Below the pieces are notes generated by a model. That model worked only from the letters and a program-made list of their open reading frames with translations, made no database searches and was not told where the DNA came from. A DNA stretch of 64,000 nt from contig CAVOQE010000003.1 of the NCBI GenBank assembly GCA_963698275.1, positions 62,001 to 126,000 on the forward strand, written 5' to 3'. Source of the stretch: Anderseniella sp963698275. GTDB taxonomy: Bacteria; Pseudomonadota; Alphaproteobacteria; Rhizobiales; Aestuariivirgaceae. Both the position numbers and the translations under genes were made by a program. Of the stretch, positions 58,551 through 64,000 are shown one piece after another. Positions within the stretch are counted from its first letter, which is position 1, and each line of letters starts with the position of its first letter.

Positions 58551-59660
58551 ATGCGGGTTACCATTGAACGCGGTACGTTTTTGAAGTCGCTGAACCACGT
58601 TCAGTCGGTTGTGGAACGTCGCAACACAATTCCAATTCTGTCCAATGTCCTGTTGCAGGCGTCAGACGGCGTATTGAAGCTGAACGCCACCGACCTGGAC
58701 ATTGAAATAGTGGAACAAACTCCCGCCGATGTCGCGCAGGCAGGCTCCACCACGGTGCCGGCTCACATGCTGTATGACATTGTGCGCAAGCTGCCGGACG
58801 GGGCGCAACTGCAGCTCGAGCAAGGTCCTGACGAAGGCCGTCTGGCCATCATCGCCGGGCGTTCTAGGTTTTCCCTGCAGGCATTGCCGCCGCAGGATTT
58901 TCCTGACCTGGCCAGCGGCGAGGCGACACACTCCTTCACCATGCCGTCGGCTGATCTCAAGCTGATGATCGACAAGACGCGCTTTGCCATTTCCACCGAA
59001 GAAACCCGGTACTATCTGAACGGTATTTACCTGCACACGCTGGACACAGGCACCATGCGCGCCGTTGCAACCGACGGTCACCGGCTGGCCCGGGTTGAAC
59101 TGCCCGCGCCGGACGGGTCTGCCGGCATGCCCGGTGTCATTGTGCCGCGCAAGACAGTGCTCGAACTTGCCAAGCTCATCGAGGATGAAGACGGCGATAT
59201 TGCCATCTCCCTGTCGGCCTCGAAAATCCGCTTCGACCTCAACGGCCTGGTGCTGACCTCCAAGCTGATTGACGGAACTTTCCCCGACTATGAGCGTGTC
59301 ATTCCGACCGGCAATGACAAGGCGCTACAAGTCGATACCCGGGTGTTTGCCCAGGCTGTCGATCGTGTCTCGACGATTTCCAGCGAGAAGGGCCGCGCGG
59401 TCAAACTCAACATAGCGCCGGACCGGCTGACCCTGACGGTGAACAATCCCGATTCCGGTTCAGCAGAAGAAGAGATTGCCGCAGACTATTCTGCAGACCC
59501 GATAGATGTCGGTTTCAACTCGCGTTACCTGCTCGATATTGCGGGCCAGTTCAAGGGTGACACGGCAACCTTCATGTTGTCGGACTCAGGCTCGCCAACC
59601 ATCCTGCGCGATGCTGCCGACGACCGGGTGTTGTACGTATTGATGCCGATGCGTGTTTAG
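58551..59660 (+). CDS. dnaN: DNA polymerase III beta subunit (sliding clamp)
   Basis: Ring-shaped processivity clamp of the replicative polymerase, also used by MutS-dependent repair. 369 residues from the ATG at 58551 (MRVTIERGTFLKSLNHVQSV), normal length. Three clamp domains; VERRNTIPILSNVLL, FPDLASGEATHSFT and the end RVLYVLMPMRV are typical. Follows dnaA after 165 bp that contain a DnaA-box-like site, and precedes recF in the classic dnaA-dnaN-recF-gyrB order. Confidence 0.98.
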   Translation: MRVTIERGTFLKSLNHVQSVVERRNTIPILSNVLLQASDGVLKLNATDLDIEIVEQTPADVAQAGSTTVPAHMLYDIVRKLPDGAQLQLEQGPDEGRLAIIAGRSRFSLQALPPQDFPDLASGEATHSFTMPSADLKLMIDKTRFAISTEETRYYLNGIYLHTLDTGTMRAVATDGHRLARVELPAPDGSAGMPGVIVPRKTVLELAKLIEDEDGDIAISLSASKIRFDLNGLVLTSKLIDGTFPDYERVIPTGNDKALQVDTRVFAQAVDRVSTISSEKGRAVKLNIAPDRLTLTVNNPDSGSAEEEIAADYSADPIDVGFNSRYLLDIAGQFKGDTATFMLSDSGSPTILRDAADDRVLYVLMPMRV

Positions 59661-59764
59661 GATTCAGATGCAGATGCGGTATGGTGTCTTCGCGTGCTTG
59701 TTGCGCACGGCTATGCATGTTCAATACTGTTAGGGTCCCGACCCTGAGGCCCGGAGACGCCGCT

Positions 59765-60955
59765 TTGTCGCTCAAGCCATCCCTGACCATTGTCAGCCTG
59801 ACCTTATCGTCGTTTCGCAATTATGACAGTGTGCGCATTGAGCCGTCTGCCGGATTGATCGCCTTGTGCGGTCACAATGGAGCCGGCAAGACCAATCTGC
59901 TCGAAGCCATTTCATTGCTGACACCGGGACGTGGCTTGCGTGGCGTTGCTTTCGACGATCTTGTCAGGTCCGGTCAGGACAAGGGCTGGGCCGTGTCGGC
60001 CTTGCTCGACAGTCCGGCAGGCGAAGTGAGATTGGGAACGGCATGGCAGCCGGGCACCGGAGAAAACGGTGAGCTTGCGTCAGGCAACGCCAGAGAAGTG
60101 CGCATTGACGGCCAGGTCCAGCGCAGCGCCGGTGCGCTGTCCGACTATGTACGTGCCTTGTGGCTGACGCCTGCCATGGACCGTCTGTTTGCCGGCCCGG
60201 CTTCCGACCGTCGCCGGTTTCTGGACCGGTTGACAGCGACATTCGATCCGTCGCACGGCACCCGCGTCAATGCGCTTGATCGGTTGCTGCGCGAGCGCAA
60301 TCGGCTCAACAGTGAGGAATTTCAGCAAGCTCGCTGGCTCGATAGCGTTGAGGCACAACTGGCCCAGACGGCGGTCGCGGTGGCTGCTGCCCGCAACGAT
60401 GCCATAGCTGCGGTGCGCAGTTTCATCATCGATACCAGGCAGCGCGGTTCCGAACGCCCGTTTCCCTGGGCAGAAGTGATTGTGGACGGGGAATTGGAGC
60501 AACAACTAATTGACCGTCCAGCCGTGCAAATTGAGGATGAATATCGTACACTTTTGGCTGATTCGCGTGGCCTCGACCGGGCAGCCGGAAGAACCCTTCG
60601 CGGACCGCATCGCGCCGACCTGCTGGTCAGCCATGGTCCACGGCAAATGCAAGCCCGGCTGTGCTCGACAGGTGAACAGAAAGCGTTGTTGATCGGCTTG
60701 GTTCTGGCGCAGGCGCGAGCGGTTCGTGAGACGTTCAACGGTGTCGCGCCACTGTTGCTGCTGGATGAGGTTGCAGCGCATCTGGATGATGTTCGCCGGG
60801 CCGCGTTGATGGATGAGTTGCTGGAGCTGGGGAGCCAGGCCTGGATGACGGGAACCGACAGGCAATTGTTTGAAGCAGCGTCTAGCTGTACAGAGATTTA
60901 TGAGGTCAGCGACGGGCATATTGTGCCTGGCCGGCCGGAACAGGAAACCGCATGA
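59765..60955 (+). CDS. recF: DNA replication and repair protein RecF
   Basis: SMC-like ATPase that helps load RecA at single-strand gaps. About 396 residues from the TTG at 59765, which has GGAG 8 bases upstream; ATGs at 59681 and 59717 are in frame but lack ribosome-binding sites. Walker A CGHNGAGKTNLLEAISLLTP, ABC-type signature STGEQKALLIGLVLAQ, Walker B LLLLDEVAAHLD. The stop overlaps the gyrB start by ATGA. Confidence 0.96.
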   Translation: MSLKPSLTIVSLTLSSFRNYDSVRIEPSAGLIALCGHNGAGKTNLLEAISLLTPGRGLRGVAFDDLVRSGQDKGWAVSALLDSPAGEVRLGTAWQPGTGENGELASGNAREVRIDGQVQRSAGALSDYVRALWLTPAMDRLFAGPASDRRRFLDRLTATFDPSHGTRVNALDRLLRERNRLNSEEFQQARWLDSVEAQLAQTAVAVAAARNDAIAAVRSFIIDTRQRGSERPFPWAEVIVDGELEQQLIDRPAVQIEDEYRTLLADSRGLDRAAGRTLRGPHRADLLVSHGPRQMQARLCSTGEQKALLIGLVLAQARAVRETFNGVAPLLLLDEVAAHLDDVRRAALMDELLELGSQAWMTGTDRQLFEAASSCTEIYEVSDGHIVPGRPEQETA

Positions 60956-63381
60956 ACGATACACCACAAGACGACCAGCCGGAGGAATACGGTGCCGACA
61001 GCATCAAGGTTCTGAAAGGGCTCGATGCGGTACGCAAACGTCCGGGCATGTATATCGGCGATACCGACGATGGCTCCGGTTTGCATCACATGATCTACGA
61101 AGTGGTCGACAATGCCATCGATGAATCGCTGGCAGGCCATTGTGACCGTGTTGAAGTGCGCCTGAACGCAGACGGCTCGTGTTCCGTTTCCGATAATGGC
61201 CGCGGTATTCCAACGGCCATTCACACCGAAGAGGGCATATCGGCTGCTGAAGTCATCATGACCCAGCTTCACGCGGGCGGTAAGTTTGACCAGAATTCCT
61301 ACAAGGTCTCCGGCGGCCTGCATGGCGTGGGCGTCTCAGTGGTCAACGCCCTGTCAACCAAGCTGACGCTGGATATCTGGCGCGACGGCAAACACTGGCA
61401 GATGACCTTCACTCATGGCGTTGCCGACGCTCCTCTGGCAGCGGTCGGCGAACAGGGTGACAAGAAGGGCACTGAGATCACCTTTCTGCCAAGTCCCGAA
61501 ACCTTCACCATGACCGAGTTTGATTTCAACACCGTGGAGCACAGGTTGCGCGAGCTTGCCTTCCTGAATTCAGGCGTGTTCATCAATGTGTCCGACAACC
61601 GGCCCGCAGAACCCAAGTCCGTGGATCTGCATTACGAAGGTGGGATTTCGGCGTTCGTGCAGTACCTTGACCGGGCCAAGCAGGCCATGTTGCCGGAGCC
61701 GATAGCCATCCAGATCGAAAAGGACGGCGTGACGGTCGAATGCGCCTTGTCGTGGAACGACAGCTACCATGAGAACGTGCTGTGTTTTACCAACAATATT
61801 CCCCAGCGCGACGGCGGCACACACCTTGCCGGTTTCCGCGGCGCGCTGACCCGCATCGTCAACAATTATGCCAACTCATCCGGCATCGCCAAGAAGGAGA
61901 AAGTCTCCCTGACCGGCGATGATGCGCGCGAAGGCCTGACCTGTGTCCTGTCAGTCAAGGTGCCGGATCCGAAGTTTTCCTCGCAGACCAAGGACAAGCT
62001 GGTTTCATCAGAGGTGAGGCCGATCGTGGAAAGCTCGGTGGGCGAAGGCCTGTCCACCTGGTTTGAAGAACACCCTGCAGAAGCCCGCGCCATTGTGTCC
62101 AAGGTGGCCGAAGCAGCAGCCGCACGTGAGGCGGCGCGCAAGGCACGTGAGCTGACCCGGCGCAAGGGCGCGCTTGATGTCGCATCGCTGCCGGGCAAGC
62201 TGGCCGACTGTCAGGAGCGTGATCCGGCCAAGTCGGAACTGTTCATCGTCGAGGGCGACTCTGCCGGCGGGTCTGCGAAACAGGCGCGTAACCGTGAAAA
62301 CCAGGCTGTATTGCCCTTGCGCGGCAAGATTCTCAATGTCGAGCGTGCCCGTTTTGACAAGATGCTGGGCAGTCAGGAAATCGGCACGCTTATTACAGCC
62401 CTCGGGACAGGCATCGGGCGCGATGATTTCAACATAGACAAGCTGCGCTATCACAAGATCATCATCATGACCGATGCCGACGTGGACGGGGCGCACATTC
62501 GCACCCTGCTCCTGACCTTCTTCTACCGGCAGATGCCGGAGGTGATTGAGCGCGGACATTTGTTCATTGCCCAGCCGCCCTTGTACAAGGTCAAGCGCGG
62601 TTCGTCCGAGCAATACCTGAAAGACGATGCTGCTCTTGAAGAGTTTCTTGTCGACCAGGGCATGGAAGACACCGTGCTGATAACAGCAGATGGTGTCGAG
62701 CACGCCAGTCAGGATCTGCGTGGAATTATAGACAGTGCCATCCAGGTGCGGTCTGCCCTTGAGAGCCTGCATACGCGCTATTCGCGCAATGTGGTCGAGC
62801 AGGCTGCCATTGCCGGTGCCTTCAACCCTGAAGTGATCGGCAGCCAGCAGACCGCCAACGAAGCCGCTGCTTATATCGCGCGCAGGTTGAACACGATTTC
62901 CGAAGAAACCGAGCGCGGCTGGGAGGGCGAGGCAGACACGGACGGCGGCCTGACCTTTACCCGTGAACTGCGTGGTGTGCGCGAAGCCCATTCACTCGAT
63001 GCCCGCATGATCGGATCATCCGAAGCAATTCGCCTCGACCGTCTGGCAGCGCATCTGCAGGAAATCTATGCCAAACCGGCAAAACTGCGCCGCAAGGAAA
63101 CCGAGATCGCGATCTATTCACCCATGGATCTGATCGATGCCGTGTTTGCCCAGGGCCGCAAGGGCATCTCCATGCAGCGCTACAAGGGCCTCGGCGAAAT
63201 GAACCCGGAACAATTGTGGGAAACGACGCTCGACAAGAACGTTCGGTCCCTGCTCAGGGTCAAGGTGTCGGAACTGGACGAAGCAGATGATCTGTTTACC
63301 AAACTGATGGGGGATGTGGTGGAACCGCGCCGTGATTTCATCCGCGAAAATGCCCTGAATGTAGCAAATCTGGACGTTTAA
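60952..63381 (+). CDS. gyrB: DNA gyrase subunit B
   Basis: ATPase subunit of the type II topoisomerase that introduces negative supercoils. 809 residues. GHKL ATPase domain (EVVDNAIDESLAGHC, GGLHGVGVSVVNALS), transducer domain, TOPRIM (EGDSAGGSAKQARNRENQAV and the metal aspartates in MTDADVDGAHIRTLLLTFF), and the C-terminal GyrA-binding tail (YKGLGEMNPEQLWETT). Translationally coupled to recF. Confidence 0.98.
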   Translation: MNDTPQDDQPEEYGADSIKVLKGLDAVRKRPGMYIGDTDDGSGLHHMIYEVVDNAIDESLAGHCDRVEVRLNADGSCSVSDNGRGIPTAIHTEEGISAAEVIMTQLHAGGKFDQNSYKVSGGLHGVGVSVVNALSTKLTLDIWRDGKHWQMTFTHGVADAPLAAVGEQGDKKGTEITFLPSPETFTMTEFDFNTVEHRLRELAFLNSGVFINVSDNRPAEPKSVDLHYEGGISAFVQYLDRAKQAMLPEPIAIQIEKDGVTVECALSWNDSYHENVLCFTNNIPQRDGGTHLAGFRGALTRIVNNYANSSGIAKKEKVSLTGDDAREGLTCVLSVKVPDPKFSSQTKDKLVSSEVRPIVESSVGEGLSTWFEEHPAEARAIVSKVAEAAAAREAARKARELTRRKGALDVASLPGKLADCQERDPAKSELFIVEGDSAGGSAKQARNRENQAVLPLRGKILNVERARFDKMLGSQEIGTLITALGTGIGRDDFNIDKLRYHKIIIMTDADVDGAHIRTLLLTFFYRQMPEVIERGHLFIAQPPLYKVKRGSSEQYLKDDAALEEFLVDQGMEDTVLITADGVEHASQDLRGIIDSAIQVRSALESLHTRYSRNVVEQAAIAGAFNPEVIGSQQTANEAAAYIARRLNTISEETERGWEGEADTDGGLTFTRELRGVREAHSLDARMIGSSEAIRLDRLAAHLQEIYAKPAKLRRKETEIAIYSPMDLIDAVFAQGRKGISMQRYKGLGEMNPEQLWETTLDKNVRSLLRVKVSELDEADDLFTKLMGDVVEPRRDFIRENALNVANLDV

Positions 63382-63602
63382 TCCGGATACTGGATATTTC
63401 GACCTGCCATTGTGCTGACAAGATTGAGTCGCAACCCGGTTGTAACAGGTCATCTGAACCGTGTTGCTGCGCAGTGTTAACAGCTGGTTAACGCGGAAAC
63501 GCTAGTGTCCTGCCGTTTGGAGTGGGACGAGCAAAAGCGCACGGTTTGAACCCGGGTGTCGTCGTAAGCCATTGCCCGTAAATCTTTGGGGACGTCTTTG
63601 GT

Positions 63603-64000
63603 GTGTTTGGATTAGGCCGAAAAAAACAGAAGCGGAGCGGGCCGCGCCGGCAGGAACCTGTGTTTGCCGGCCCCGGTCCCCGCAGAAAATCGGATGTCAG
63701 GCCAAACACCAGCGGCCGAAGCAGGAAAACCCCGCGCAAGCGCTCTGTGGTCTTCAAGCTTGTGTCGTGGGGCATGATGGTCGGCCTGTGGGCGATGGTT
63801 GCCGTGTTTGCCACCACCGGCTACCTGTTTTTCAACCTCAATAAGCAGGGTCTGTTCAATATTCCCGAACGTGAGCCCGGTATCATGCTGCTGGCGTCGG
63901 ATGGTTCGGTGCTGGCCGAGCGTGGTGCCTTTTTCGGCGATGCGGTCCGCATTGATGAACTGCCACCCTTCGTGCCGCAGGCCATCATTGCAATTGAAGA
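63603..64000 (+). CDS. mrcA: Class A penicillin-binding protein (PBP1A type), 3' end cut by window
   Basis: Start of a bifunctional peptidoglycan transglycosylase/transpeptidase. GTG at 63603 with GGGGAC 9 bases upstream; an in-frame stop (TAA at 63579) bounds the frame. A basic, probably cytosolic N-terminus of about 50 residues is followed by a membrane helix (MVGLWAMVAVFATTGYLFF), then SDGSVLAERGAFFGDAVRID and ELPPFVPQAIIAIEE, the entry to the glycosyltransferase domain where the catalytic glutamate follows. 132 codons are inside the window. The 221-bp gap after gyrB shows no other feature. Confidence 0.85.
   Translation, partial: MFGLGRKKQKRSGPRRQEPVFAGPGPRRKSDVRPNTSGRSRKTPRKRSVVFKLVSWGMMVGLWAMVAVFATTGYLFFNLNKQGLFNIPEREPGIMLLASDGSVLAERGAFFGDAVRIDELPPFVPQAIIAIE

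Overview
The window looks like a stretch of core chromosome from an alphaproteobacterium of the order Hyphomicrobiales (Rhizobiales). This is inferred from gene content and order, not from a database search. Pointers are the irr-fabA-fabB-fabI block, a PhrR/PraR-like XRE regulator between lnt and metK, a YlxR-L7Ae fusion ahead of infB, the rpsT/dnaA neighbourhood, and two promoter candidates with a TTGACG -35 box. The sequence is GC-rich, densely coding, and almost entirely housekeeping. I see no complete insertion sequence, prophage, CRISPR array, rRNA or tRNA gene.

Layout. 1-10.4 kb: alkB (5' cut), grpE and hrcA (minus), rph-rdgB-hemW, an LpoA-like lipoprotein (minus), rsmI-yraN-gshB, comM. 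10.4-24.3 kb: a small unknown gene, a GcvA-like LysR regulator, a membrane hybrid histidine kinase, mutS, glnD, murJ, trpS, nfu and a tsaB-rimI fusion. 24.3-33 kb: miaB-phoH-ybeY-corC-lnt, an XRE regulator, metK, trmB. 33-43.4 kb: the transcription/translation block rimP-nusA-ylxR-infB-rbfA-truB-rpsO-pnp. 43.4-49 kb: a 2-hydroxyacid dehydrogenase (minus), an SH3 protein, irr (minus), fabA-fabB-fabI. 49-54 kb: a minus operon ubiE-ubiB-coaBC-dut-moeB. 54-64 kb: mutM, an enoyl-CoA hydratase, rpsT, dnaA, dnaN, recF, gyrB and the start of a class A penicillin-binding protein.

The unusual material lies between the genes. (1) A dispersed element of about 105 bp folds into two long hairpins. It has six clear copies, one diverged copy and several remnants. 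Copies sit at or within about 20 bp of a stop codon; in alkB, truB and a small ORF the element supplies the last codons and the stop, so AlkB and TruB share the tail EQHGFK. (2) Between truB and rpsO, a 262-nt segment is closed by a 31-bp inverted repeat, contains two further 10-bp helices, and is followed at once by an intrinsic terminator. It looks like an undescribed structured RNA or an rpsO leader. (3) After pnp there is a tandem array of four palindromic units of about 55 bp, with one compensatory base change. (4) The rimP-nusA-infB operon starts with a good promoter, a folded leader and an intrinsic terminator before the first gene, which suggests attenuation.

Start codons were chosen from ribosome-binding sites and family N-termini. 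Several differ from the longest open frame, and the alternatives are given in the entries. Family assignments come from recognised motifs. No alignments or folding calculations were run.
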